Source: Neoceratodus forsteri (taxonomy: Eukaryota; Chordata; Ceratodontiformes; Ceratodontidae). From it: 64,000 nt of DNA. Made by a program: the position numbers and the translations under genes. Location of the stretch: contig CM028129.1 of the NCBI GenBank assembly GCA_016271365.2, forward strand, positions 846,132,001 through 846,196,000. The letters run 5' to 3'. Below the pieces are notes generated by a model. That model was not told the origin of the DNA, did not search any database, and saw only the letters and a program-made list of their open reading frames with translations. Positions 1 through 11,617 of this stretch are shown in pieces; the stretch's first letter is position 1; each line of letters opens with the position of its first letter.

Positions 1-613
1 TCTCCAGTCTTCTGGGACCTCTCCTGTGCTCAGAGACTCACTAAACAATTCTGCTAATGGCTCTGCTAGTTCCTCCTTTAGCTCCTTAAGTACCCTGGGA
101 TGTATGCCATCAGGTCCCATTGCCTTATCCACCCTGAGCTTAGCAAGCTCTTGTAGGACCCTTTCTTTGTGAAGGAGTAGTGCTCACCTCCCTCCCCTGT
201 GTCCATGATGCTGAGCTGTGGGCCCTGCCCTACCTTCTCTTCAGTAAATACTGAGCAAAAGTATCTATTTAGGATAGATGCCTTTACAGGGTCCTCCTCC
301 TCACATGCTCCCTTTTCTCCATTAAGCTTAGCAATACCCCCTCTGGACTTTCTCCTTTCACTAATGTATCTATAGAAAGTCTTGTCACCTTCTTTTACTG
401 TTCGTGCTAGTGTTTCCTCAGTTTGGGACTTTGCCTGCCTTACTGCCTTACCTGCTTCCCTTAGGGCAGTTTGGTATGCCTCCCTATCTTCATCCCGCTG
501 TGTTCCCTTATATTTCCTGAAGGCCAGCCTTTTGGCTCTGACCTTTTCTGCTACTGTATTTGAGAACCAAAGTGGTTTCCTTCTTCTTTTGCACTTCCTT
601 TTCTGTCTAACAG
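1..613 (-). pseudogene. CR1 LINE ORF2 fragment, inverted 5' part of a CR1 copy
   Basis: Read on the minus strand, this encodes the linker between endonuclease and reverse transcriptase of a CR1 ORF2. Recognisable blocks are KPLWFSNTVAEKVRAKRLAF, GDKTFYRYISERRK and ILNRYFCSVFTEEK, which match the other two CR1 copies in the window (16.4-16.8 kb plus strand, 19.4-19.8 kb minus strand). The frame is broken near 180, where reading shifts before the DGIHP-like block. The fragment runs off the left edge. At about 606-618 it is joined directly to a plus-strand CR1 3' end, so it is probably the inverted part of a single insertion. Confidence 0.85.
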
Positions 614-858
614 AAAGAGTGGTGGATTCCCAGAACAGACTTCCAGTAGAGGTGGTAGGGGTGAAAACAGTGGTGGGGTTCAAGACTTCATGGGACAGAG
701 ATAAGGGAATCTTAGGGGAAAGGAAGAATGGGAGGCATAAAAGACTAGATATCAAGTAGGATCTGCAGTAATACTGCAGATAGGGAAAAATAGACAGACT
801 AGGTGGTCCAAGTTATCCTTATCTGCCTGCAGATACTATGTTCTATGTATCTATGTTA
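614..858 (+). mobile_element. CR1 LINE 3' end, sense part
   Basis: This stretch resembles the terminal CR1 sequence at 23,185-23,415: a GTGGATTCC..GAACAG block, then GTCCTTATCTGCC-like sequence, ending in short CTATG-containing repeats at about 833-857. CR1 elements characteristically end in short tandem octamer-like repeats. The segment carries the end of the ORF2 frame and the 3' UTR but no complete gene. Its last bases, ATGTTA at 853-858, are repeated just after the following foldback element. Confidence 0.8.
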
Positions 859-1234
859 AAGGTAGGGTCCAATATTCAAAATCATGCCAAGTGGAGAGCA
901 AACATTTGCGCTGCACCTTGCGATTGCCCAGGAGCCCAAAGATGGTATATTCAGTCAAATAGCACACTAGCACTATTTAACTGAATGTAGGGCCATGGCA
1001 GTACAGCACTAAGCCACTTAGTGCTGCCCTGACATTGCTCCTGAAGTACACAGTCAGAATGAATGGCACTGGAGCACTATCTGTAATATTCAAAGTGACC
1101 CATGCAAATGAGCCCATTGGGCATGCAAGGCACTAAGGGTCCATTTGCATGCCCATTATGGGCTCATTTGCAAGGGTGGCAAGGCAGGTTAGCACGGTGA
1201 TGCCTCCCCCCAACTGCCCATTCCTAGAGCTGTG

Positions 1235-1560
1235 TAAATATCCCTCTTGCTAGTGGCCCCAATCCAATCACCTCCCCGTATCATAGCTTAAAGAAATGCC
1301 TGGTACTAGTGGTCCCCCCCCATCACCAGCCCTTCTCATAGTTTAATGAAATCCCTGGTGCTAGTGGTCCCCGCTTTGATTGCCAGCCCATATTGTAATT
1401 TAAAGAAATACCTGGTGCTTGTGGTCCCCACCCCTCGATCGCAAGCCTGTATCACAGTTTAATGAAATCCCTGGTGCTACTGGCCCCCCCCAATCACCAG
1501 CCCATGCTTGTGGTCCCCACCAATCACCAGCCTGTAGTACAAGGGAAAACCCTACCTGGC
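1235..1560. repeat. ~60-70-bp tandem iterations, left arm of FB-1 copy A
   Basis: About five imperfect units share the order CCTGGTGCTAGTGGTCCCC, then a CAATC/CACCAGCCC block, then TATNNTAGTTTAATGAAAT. The same units run in reverse complement at about 1910-2400, where roughly seven or eight can be seen. The unequal number suggests that each arm expands and contracts on its own. Confidence 0.75.
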
Positions 1561-1909
1561 ATCCAGTGGTCCCACCCTCCACCCACTGCAGCACTGAACA
1601 CCCTCCAGTCACCTTACCCTTACCCTTGGTGCCTTGGGTGCATATGGTGACCAGCACAGCTCTCCTCACACCTCCTTGGCCAGCTGCCATATGTCCAGGT
1701 AGGGAACACACCTCTTATTTATAGGACAGAGTGATAAATAAGAGGTGTGCTCCCTGTCTGGATGTACTGTGGTCAGCCAAGGAGGTGAAGATGCATGCTC
1801 CCTACCTGGACAAACATGGTCTGGCCAAGGAGGTGTGAGGAGGGCTGTGCCAGTCACTGTATGCACCCATGGCACTGAGGTAATGGTAAGGTGACCAGGG
1901 GGTGTTCAG

Positions 1910-2400
1910 TGCTGTGGTGGGGGTAGGACCACTGGACACCAGGGAGGGTGTTCCCTTGTACTACTGGGTGGCAATCAGAGGGAGGGAGGGACCATTAACA
2001 TGGGCTGACGATTGGAGGGGGGTAACACTAGCACCAGGGATATCTTTAAACTATGATATGGGCTGATGATTGGAGGGGGGGATCACTATCACCGGGGATT
2101 TCATAAAACTACAATACAGGCTGGCAATTGGGTGTGGACCACTGGCAACAGGGATTTTTTTAACCTACAATCCAGGCTGGTGATCAGAAGTAGAGGGGAC
2201 CACTAGCATAAGGTAGTTCATTGAACTGCAATATGGGTTGGTGATTAGGGGGGTACCACTAGCACCAGAGATTTCTTTAAACTATGATACAGGCTGGCAA
2301 TCAGAAGGTGGGGTACCACTAAAACCAGGGATTTCATTAAACTATGATATAGACTGGCAATTGGGGGGACCATTAGCACCAGGGTGTGTGTTTGTATACT
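1910..2400. repeat. ~60-70-bp tandem iterations, right arm of FB-1 copy A
   Basis: These are reverse-complement counterparts of the left-arm units. Each contains a GGGGACCACTAGCACCAGGGATTTC-type block followed by ATTAAACTATGATANAGGCTGGCAATTGG-type sequence. Units differ by single bases and short indels, so the array is old or recombining. Confidence 0.75.
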
Positions 2401-2889
2401 AAGGGCTGGTAATTGGAGGGGCAGTGACAGGGACCACAGAGGGCAGATGTGGTCCCCCAGCAGCCAACCGGCTATGTGGCTGCATTACCTCCAGCAGCCA
2501 CTAGAGTTGACAGGAGTAAGTCAGGGTTTTGTTAGGCAACATTTGCACTGTGCAAAAAGAGCATGTTAAAACCTTTTGTGCAGCACAAAGCCACTGAATA
2601 TGCGGTAACATGGCTATTCATGCCCACACCCTTCCCCTTGCCCGCCCGAATATATTATGTTTTGCATGGGAAATAATCCTCTTTGCCCACACAACAGGCC
2701 CTTTTGAATATAGGGATCCAGCACAAACCCCAGTTTGCATGGGCAGAGACCCATTAGCAGTCATGCAAATGTTTGAATATCGGGCCCCTGATGTTATAAT
2801 GTGGTGAAAAGGATCCAGAATATCTATGTAATACCCCCCCACTGGATGATGATGGTCATTACATATCCATCAGGGTCTGTACATAGTTA

Positions 2890-3190
2890 GCTAGAGAGCT
2901 AGAATCAAAGGGGTAAATAATTAAGCTCCTCAGGGAGAGGAACTACAGAGCATAAATGTCAGAGTCAGCAGCTATTTTGTGTGTTGGCTCTGGGGTTCTA
3001 TAAGAGAGGGTTCCCAGGGCCCCATGGACCAGAAGTCTAGAGGCCTAGTCCCTTGTGGGAGGGCTTCATACCATTGCAGTACAGCATAAGCTAGAGAGAC
3101 AGAGAGAACCTAATTATGAGAAAACCATGGTTGGAGTCCACAGGACCCTAATGTTAGTCTGAGATTGTATGCCATAAGCAGCAGAAGCTG
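2890..3190 (+). repeat. Dispersed repeat, uninterrupted copy
   Basis: This sequence recurs at 14,740-15,330, where it is split. Shared blocks include GCATAAATGTCAGAGTCAGC, TTTTGTGTG, CATGGACCAGAAG, GGAGGGC and AACCATGGTTGGAGTCC. No coding frame is conserved between the copies. It could be an LTR or a non-coding repeat; I cannot assign a class. Confidence 0.65.
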
Positions 3191-5394
3191 ACAGAGACTG
3201 ATTATCAAGTCTTACATCAAGCAGTACAACTACTTAAAAAAACTATTAAGTGTTTTTTTTTCCATTTCCTGTAACCACTGAACAAAACAGCAGCACGACA
3301 CTGGCACATCATGGAGGAAAGACAGTCTCTGGGAAGCTTGCTCCACACTGAGTAATAGTGATTAAATCCAGCAGTTGCCCAGTGAAGAGACAGTAAAAAG
3401 AAAACATGTGCACTGTTATACACAAAGTCACCAAGGCACACAAACTAGAGAAAGTCTCTGGAGCACACAAAACTGCATAAGGGCAGTCATACACTGAACT
3501 AGCAAAGTAACAGCACAGCAATTAGGGCAGAACTAGAAAAAAGAACAGACTGTCTGGACTTCCAGAAAATAAAGTGCTTATTTAAAAAAAAAAAAAAAAC
3601 ATTTCTTTAAAGAGAACCTGCTTATCACCACAGAGACTGCAATCTGTACTAAAATAGCGCTATTAGAACTCTGATGATTCTGTTGCTTAACCTTAATACA
3701 AAATGACTGCCTTAGTGAAATCGGGGCTCTTGTGCAAACAACAGTAAACCTGCAATGCTTACTACTCCTGCCAAGAGGAAGCAGGAGAGGATCTCTACTG
3801 TGAGAGGTAGAACAAATTTGGTCCCAGTGTGCTGTCCGCTCATTTATGTGAATGCTGAAGATGTGAAGCAGTGACTCCTCAATTCAGCACCACAGATTCA
3901 TCCATCTAGAATTTGGAGGTGGCACAGTGAAACCCAAAGTCATTAATGCCCCAAAGAAGGGGACACAGGACACTTATATTTTGAGAATGCCCCTGGATCT
4001 CAGGGCCCAGAGTTTGGACTATGAACCCTAAACATGCCCCTCACCCATAAAACCAAGAGAAGGCAACCTGCATTGCTACACCTGTCTCACCCGATGAAGG
4101 CATCTATAATTGGGAGGGGGTCAAAGCTCTTGCCTGGTGTGACCCCATGCCAGAAAAGGAGGAGCCAGACAGCCCAGAATGCAGACCTATGTTGGCCATC
4201 AGGATGGTCAAAGCAGCCATAGTGTTAGTGACCCTAGAAATCCCAGAGCCATAGTTGGCCTGGTGGTGCTGGGGGTTGAGGTGCTGTACACAGCTCATGC
4301 CACACTGGTGATCCAGGTTTGGGAACAAGCCTGAATCATCAAGGGTCAGCTAGGGGAAGGGTGGGAGTTGGACTTAGCAGCTGCAAGGCAGCTCTTCTCT
4401 CCCGGGGACAGACATTATCACTCTTGCCATGTGACTGCCACAAGATGGGGGCATGGGGCAGTGTAGGATGGAGGGTGGCATGAAGGGAGGGTGGGTGGTG
4501 GTGGGGAACACAGCATGCACACACCTCTACATCTGCACGTGCATCAGTAACAGAGAAGGGGAGAAAAATAGAGCTGTCAGGCTCCATGATGGTCCTGGTT
4601 ATGATTCTGGTGATGGGGTCACAAGCCAGGAATGGATGCAAGACCCTTGGGGGGGGCAGAGCCTTGCCTGCCAGATCTGGAAAAAACAGGGATACCAACT
4701 TAAATTTAAAAAAAAGAAACCCCAGAATCCATGCAAGCAGTTGCACCCCATTCAGCCCCACCAGCAGTGATGAAACATGCCCAGAAGAGGAACCACTCCA
4801 AGTAGGAGAACACGTATAAGATGTGACTGCCACCTGGATGACCTCTGGAACACCTTACAAAACTGATAGACTGACTGCAAGCTGCCATGGAAGGTGAAAG
4901 AGATGTGGAGGTTTCGCCTATCTTCATCTACCCATTTGGGTGTGGAGAAAGGTAAAAGAGTGTCGAGACTTGTGGCCCTTCAACACAGGCTTTGAAAAAT
5001 TCAGCAGTTGATATTTGAGACATCTCTCTGAAGAAAAGCACTGGATTCTTGTACAAAGTTTAATGAAGGAGTGGCACATGATGGTGATGACTTAGATGGA
5101 TGGATGACTGGCCACCAAGATGGAGATGTTAAAGCAGGCAGATGGGCCCCTTAACAGCAAGTTTCACCCTGGATACTACAAATTAATTGCCTTTAGGGTG
5201 GGACAGACTACCAAATCCCCAGTTGGGCAAGGGAATAATGTATTTTGTGTACTATTTCTTTTCCATATTTTTCAGGTATTCCCAGATGGATAAAGAATGC
5301 CAGTCACCTTCTTCTGCCACAGTCCCTATGTAATAGCTCCATTGTGGGAGGAGTGGTTAGATTGCATATAAACATAGCAGTTCAGCAGTAAGGT
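3191..5394. other. Unassigned non-coding region
   Basis: A 16-base A run lies at 3584-3599 and may be the tail of a retroposed sequence. Part of 4360-4700 weakly resembles 58,060-58,400 (a CATACCTCTACAT / TGCATCA stretch), so some of it may be repeat. The open frames here, up to 164 codons, show no recognisable motif. I see no gene. Confidence 0.5.
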
Positions 5395-7544
5395 TTTATT
5401 TTTTATTTATTTATTTACTTTTTGTTTATCAATTGTTGCAGGTGTAACAAGCAAATAAAATTAGCAAATAAACATTGCAAATGAATAAGCAATATGCATT
5501 ATGATCAATGGTAATAGTTAAACTAAACTTCTGTCATACTTCGTATTTAGCATAACCTTTATGCATAAAAACACATATACTTATAAGATCAATATCTTAG
5601 ATTATTTCTGTATAAAACTTGTTTCAAAACTTTATAGCATGTAAAATGTATTTTGTATGAGAACTAGCAACAACTCATTATATCAGTGTTTTGTACTATA
5701 CTTTTATAAAACTTTAGTTTTAACTTTTCAGATCATGAAAAATATTTCTTAGTTTAAAGCTTAAACTAGATATACTCAAATTCTATAGTTAAAAGTTGAT
5801 TCCCTTCTTACTTTCCCAGATAAGCCAATTTAAATTACTTAGACTATTAACTGAAATTAGTGAAAGTAATACAATTATACTTATATTTCTGGCTGTAGAA
5901 GTTGTTCTTCTCTTAATTTAGAACTCTTGGTTGAGTCTGGCTCTTGATGAAAAGGTCTCTTAATCAGCTAATTTTCTTGACCCTGGAACTTATTGGCATG
6001 GACAAACTTTGCAAGTTAAACCTTTTTTGTTGAAAGTCACTTTACCAAAAGTCAGTTCTTGCATTTGTAGAACACACAGCTTCAATCTGCACAGTCCATA
6101 GCAACACTGGATTCAAAGAACGTTCTTGTGGATAGCAAAGTTGTTTCTGCACTTGGAACTTAATGACTCCTTTGTTGTACATCTGCTATTTACCTTATGA
6201 CATTAGATTTCCTTCTGCTCAGCATGCTGTATAGCTTATGTGAGCTTTAAAGATGAGTCTGTGTCAAGTCATCAGCAGGCAACATTATTGCAGTCAAAAT
6301 GTTCAGGAAATAAAACACAGACCTTGCTTCATACACAGTGAGAATGTCCTTGCACCTGGTTTTGCACCTGGATCTTCTGGCAGTACTGCATAAGTTTCTG
6401 GCTACCCTTAGGCTGGTCCCTGTATTGCAAACAGGAATGGCCCAAAGTTCTTTGGCCTACCTACAGCATAAAGCCATACAATTCTTAGTTAAACTAACAT
6501 AGGTCCTTTTGCATCAATATTTTGGTCCAGACTGAGGTGTGACCAAACAAATTCAGTAATATAAAACTGCCCTGGTGAGGCCTCTTAAGACATCCCCTTT
6601 CTCAAGTATAGTTTTTCATTCAAAATGATTTCCCTTAATAATATTTTAATTTAACCTAATTTAAACATTAAACTTACATATTCAGATGGTTTTCCTCAAT
6701 CAGCTCATATTGGTATAATTTTGATATCTGTAGCATGGATACATTTTAAATAATTTCAATAAAACTTCTTAAAATAAAGTGATAGTCTTGCTTTAAATAT
6801 TCTAAACAACAGAATGGTACACAATTTGTAAGAAAAAATCCATTATTAAAGTCTTTAAAACACTACTTTTTTATAGAAACACACGGGTTCTTTGTTCTTC
6901 AAGGAAAAGTAATAAATCGCTGTCAGAAAAGTTAATTTACTATAAACTTTTAGATGTTTTTTCTCCCTATAGCAACAAAATACAGACTTAAGAGTAATTC
7001 TCTTAGACTTTTTAAGAAGTGAGCTATCACGAGATACTAGATTTATTTAGTTTTCTAATAAGAAAATTATATTAAATAAGTTTTAATTATAACTCCTGAA
7101 TTATTCATCCTGCAATCATGAAATCTGGTAAGCTTATTTATCATACTAGTGTCCAATAACTGTCCAATTTTTTTAACTCATCTTTATTCAAAAGGTAGAA
7201 ATACATTTTGTACCAAAAACCAGAATTGTAGTATTTCTGACTACACTACATATATACAAATATCCAATTTAGGATTTCTGGATTACATATTTTTGTTCCA
7301 TTTCATGGTCATTTATCTGGGTCTAGACTCTTGGCTTCACCAAATGTCTATTCCTTTCCATGTCTAATTCTCTGATACTCATACATTAATAAATATGTAA
7401 TAACTATTAAGCTCATTATAAACTCTACTTTATATCTTAACATCCTTCAACCAGGAAAGAAAAGTTAATAATAAAAATACTGTCTATTTTGCCCAGACTA
7501 ATTAGAGGGGACAAGTGGAGCGGCTGTATACATATAAATAAATC
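5395..7544. other. AT-rich unassigned region
   Basis: It starts with a TTTATTTATTTATT run (about 5402-5418), which is often the 3' end of a minus-strand LINE. AT-rich sequence follows to the start of the L1-like element. No reading frame above about 75 codons carries a known motif. It may be LINE 3' UTR or old repeat; I cannot support a gene. Confidence 0.45.
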
Positions 7545-7775
7545 TTATTTACTGTGCTAATCATTTTCAGTTACTTAAGGAGGCTATCTAGGGACACAGG
7601 GGAAGGGGCGGGGGGGTATCCCAGCGGATATAGGGGTGAAGAGAAATCAGATGCCTATCATTACCACTCATTGAAGAGAAGAAGAGAAGATTTGCCCTCT
7701 CTCCTTTCTCCCCCTTTTTTTGGTATTATCTCTTTAGTATATCTTTTCTCTGTCTGTTCCAATGACTTATTAAGG

Positions 7776-8111
7776 TTAGTCTAATCTAGTTTCTTCCTCC
7801 CTCCCTTCAGGGAAGCAGTCTCCTTCAGCTAGGTTATGACCTTTGCTCCATATCAGCCAGGGGCTCCATAGATCCCTAAATTTCTCTTCCTGGAGGCCTG
7901 TTCGCGCTGTCAGACATTCCATCTCGCAGATGGAATCCACTCGACTGCGCCACTCCGATAGTTTGGGTGGTTCTCTTTTAAGCCAATGGATTGTAAGACA
8001 TTTGAGGGCCACTACCATAATAATTTGAGCTAGATTTCTCTGGGGTATGGGGAGCTGCAGGACTTTGGGTAAGCCCAGCACCCATTCGGTCATATCTCCA
8101 GGGATGTTCAC
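7776..8111 (-). pseudogene. L1-like ORF2, C-terminal end
   Basis: This minus-strand frame follows the RT block after a frameshift. It contains IIMVVALKCLTIHWLKREPP, a stretch similar to the C-terminal end of Tx1/L1-type ORF2. The stop near 7776 is probably the natural ORF2 end, followed by about 230 bases of 3' UTR. Confidence 0.65.
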
Positions 8112-8197
8112 TTTTAGTATTGCATTAGTTGTGATTCTTACCTCCTCCCAGAACCCTCATATAAATGTACAATCCCAGAAAATATGTAGGTGGGATC

Positions 8198-10827
8198 CTA
8201 CTGAGCCGCAGTCTCTCCATTTATCTGATTGGATTTTTGAAAATATTTTTTAATTTTTGAGGTGTAAAAAAACCTGATCAAAACCTTCCAATAAAATTCT
8301 CGCCAGTTAGGTGAAAAAGTTACTCTCCAACCTATAATTATCCGTTTCCTCCAGATATCTTTTGTTATTGGGTTTACCCCATCCTTGTGCCAGGCCTCTT
8401 TAATGCTCCCTAGTGGGATGACCTCTTCTGAGTTCAACTGAGGGTAGCGGTCCAAGATACATTTCTCTTTTAAATTTATTTTTGCCATATTATATATGAA
8501 GTCTTCCCATGCATTCTTCTGCCTACCTACCAGTGGCAGATAACCAGGTGTATTTAAATAATGTCTTATCTGCTGATATCTGAAAAATTCAGACCTGAGT
8601 ATTTTGAATTTAACCTGGATCTGCTGAAAGGACATGAGAATTCCATTTTCTACCAACTGTGCAAATCTCATGATTTTATTTCTTTCCCATCTTTCGTAAC
8701 CTGTGTCTGTCCTTGGGGGTGTAAAATCTGGGGAATGTCTAATTAGTGACAGCGGGCCTAAGGTACCCCTCCTCCCTCCCATTCTGTGCCTAGTTACTTG
8801 AAGGATACCCACAGAGTGTTGCAACCATGGGTTCTTAATATGGTTTATAAACTTTCTCAAGAGAGCCAGGCTTGGCAGGGCGAACAGGGGAACAGGGCAA
8901 TCTTCACCATTCTCTGTTTCATACCATCCAGAGTCTACACATTGTTTCACCCAGGTAATCACTGCCCCCATCTGGGCAGCCAAGTAATATGTCTTCAGAT
9001 TAGGTAGACCAAGGCCTCCATGTAACTTAGGTTTTTGGAGTATAGATTGTTTGACCCTAGGTCTACCCCGCCCCAGATATATCTGGTAATACCTGATTCT
9101 ACTTTGTGTCAAAATTCCTTAGGGATCTGGATTGGTAAGGTAGAAAAGAGGAATAGAAATCTTGGTAACAGATTCATTTTCACTGAATCTATCCTGCCTG
9201 CCAGAGTTAGTGGAAGCAGCGACCACTTGGCCATGTCTTTCTGCATATCATTCCATAACTTGTTGTAGTTGACATCAAACAACTTAGATATGGTTGTAGT
9301 AACCTGCACTCCAAGGTGTCTGATCTGGTTTTGTCTCGCCCATGTGAATGGAAAAGATCTCTTGAACTCTGGAGGGCATATTCCACCCAGAGTCAATGCT
9401 TCTGATTTATTATAATTAATTCGATATCCTGATACTGCTTCAAATGAATCAAGGACCCAGAGCAGATGCAGCAAAGAGCTTTCTGCGTTTCCCAGAAAGA
9501 ATATAGAGTCATCAGCGTATAGCACTATTTTATGTTCTATGGTCCCCTTAATACCCCCTCTATATTTTTGTTCTGGCGGATCACTACTGCCAAAGGTTCA
9601 AGAAAGATAGCAAATAACACTGGGGAAAGTGGGCATCCCTGTCAGGTGCCTCTGTGAATGGGAAACCTACCTGAGTTAATCCCATTTACTCTGACTTGCG
9701 CCTGAGGGTCTCTATACAGATTTTTGATTATCCTTCAAAATTATGGGCCAAATTGCATTTTTTCCATTGTTTTGTAGAGGAATCTCCAGTTCACTCTATC
9801 AAACGCCTTTTCCGCGTCCATCGATATTGCCAGTTGAAACTTGTTTTGGTTTGCCTGTGCCGAGATACTATTTAGTAGGTGTCTAATACTATCAGTTAGG
9901 AATCTTCCTGTTATAAAGCCAGTTTGATTCGGGTGAACCAATTTAGAGACCACCTTCTGCAGTCAATCCACCAGAATCCCCGTAAGCAATTTGAGATCCA
10001 CATTTAACAATGAAATAGGGCGGTATGAGCCGCACTGCTCTGGGTCCTTGCCCTCCTTATGAATCACTGAGATCTGGGCATATCTCCATGAGTTAGGTAC
10101 CTCTCCTCCCTCCTGTATATGATGAAAACAAGCCCGAAGAGGGGTCACCAATTCCTCTTTCAGGGATTTATAGAACTCGGATGGGGAGCCATCTAATCCT
10201 GGGGATTTCCAATTTTTTAAATTTGTAATTTTCTGCAATAGCTCTTGTCTAGTAATTAAAGCTTCTAAGCCCTCTCTTTCTTCTAACTCTATGTTACTCA
10301 AGGGTAGGGGTTCTAAGAAATGATCCACTGCTATCGGGTGGTAGTCTCCGACATCAGACCTATATAGGTTTTGGAAAAAATCAGTGAAAATCTCTGCTAC
10401 CTTCACCGGGTCTTCTATCTTTACACTCCCATTCTCCTGTTTTCTAATACTGCCTACTGATCTATTTACCATCTGCTTTCTCATGGCTGCTGCCAGAACC
10501 CTTCCCACTCTATTACCTTCTACATAATATTTTTGATTAATTCTGCAGAGTATTCCCTCTCCCTGCCTAGCCAAATGATTCTTAAAGTCCTTTTTTTTGT
10601 AACCAGTGCCTTTTATCAATAGGGTCCAATGTAATCTTATGTCTGAACTCTGATTCCCGTAAGTCTTGCTCCAGTTTCTTCTGGCCGTGTTCTCTTTTCT
10701 GTTTTTCCCTCGAACTATAAGATATAATCTGTGCTCTCAGATAAGCCTTAAGGGTGTCCCAGACCACCAATGGGGAGGAGGGTCCGCCCGCATTGGTCTC
10801 CAGGAACATCTCCACCTGCTTCAACAC
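8198..10827 (-). pseudogene. L1-like ORF2, reverse transcriptase and downstream region
   Basis: In minus-strand order: a linker (10,827-10,582), RT blocks including KSPGLDGSPSEFYKSL and GSYRPISLLNVDLKLLT (10,619-9963), TGFITGRFLTDSIRHLLN and MDAEKAFDRVNWRFLY (9953-9741), then after a broken stretch the LYADDSIFF catalytic box (just below 9525) and the thumb region to 8198. The YADD box is intact. At least four frame changes separate these pieces. RTs of this type copy element RNA directly at the nicked chromosome. Confidence 0.88.
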
Positions 10828-10878
10828 CTCTACCTTAAAATCTTCTGAGTTTAGGAGTCCAATATTTAGTCGCCAGTT

Positions 10879-11617
10879 TTAATTTCTAACAGTCGGAGTT
10901 AATTTTAAAATCAGCTGCAAAGGAGCATGGTCCGACCATGTCATAGGTAAAATATTGGAGGTCTGAACACAAGATATGTGCTCTCCGGATAATAAGACCA
11001 TGTCTATGCGAGAGTAGCTCTGGTGTCGTGAGGAATAAAAAGTAAAATCCATCTCGCCTGGGTGCCAATGTCTCCAGGTGTCCCTCAACCCCAACTCATC
11101 CATAAGGCGTCTGAAGTATTCGCCCCAATTCTCAATCTGTGCTCCCTGACCTCTCCTATCCCATTTAGCAAAGATTACCCTATTGAAATCTCCTCCCAGA
11201 ATGTGCAGGGCCTCTGGTTCTTCCAGGGTCTTCAACAACTCTTTCTTAAGAACATTCTATTTTCCTGGGAATCATTTGGAGCTATAGGTTCAGGAGTATA
11301 CAGCGTACCCCATATACTGTTACTTGCAGTCTGACATAGCGACTCACTGGATCAGCCTCCATCCCCAACACTTTAATTGGAGTGTTTCTTCTATGCAGTA
11401 TTACTGTACCTCTCCTGTGTGGATTTTGAGGCCACAAAGCAATATAGACCTCCCCCACCAACATTCTATGGAGCTTAGAGTGCTCCAGCTCATTGAGATG
11501 GGATTCTTGTATAAATGCCACATCTGCCTGGTGTTTACCCAGTTCCTGTAAGATCCTAGTCCTTTTAACTGGGCTGTTAAGGCCCTTGACGTTGTATGAA
11601 ATTAATGTTAATGCCAT
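10879..11617 (-). pseudogene. L1-like ORF2, endonuclease (APE) domain
   Basis: The apurinic-type endonuclease nicks the target DNA for target-primed reverse transcription. The N-terminal piece (11,617-11,282) has SYNVKGLNSP and the catalytic QESHL block. After a frameshift near 11,240-11,280, the second piece (11,238-10,879) has LGGDFNRVI, DTWRHWHP, the SRIDM block and the final SDHAPL, which holds the catalytic histidine. All the main APE motifs are therefore present but split over two frames. The start methionine at 11,617 is the natural L1 ORF2 start. Confidence 0.88.

Larger units (their letters stand above)
859..2790. mobile_element. Foldback DNA element FB-1, copy A
   Basis: The two ends are inverted copies of each other: the left end reads GGTAGGGTCCAATATTCAAA and the right end, reversed, GGGGCCCGATATTCAAA. 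ATGTTA occurs directly outside both ends (853-858 and 2791-2796) and is a plausible 6-bp target duplication. The arms consist mostly of imperfect ~60-70-bp iterations that read CCCTGGTGCTAGTGGTCCCC-like on the left (about 1235-1560) and the reverse complement on the right (about 1910-2400). The centre is near 1725-1745, where CACCTCTTATTTATA faces ATAAATAAGAGGTGTG. No transposase is visible; the open frames inside are by-products of the repeats. The superfamily is not known. Confidence 0.75.

Noticed and set aside
4360..4700. A dispersed repeat shared with 58,060-58,400
   Set aside because: Only short blocks agree (CATACCTCTACAT, TGCATCA) and I could not establish a continuous alignment by eye.
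4339..4833. A 164-codon minus-strand frame in otherwise unassigned DNA
   Set aside because: The translation is rich in Pro, His and Ser without motif, and opposite-strand frames of similar size overlap. There is no splice or promoter context.
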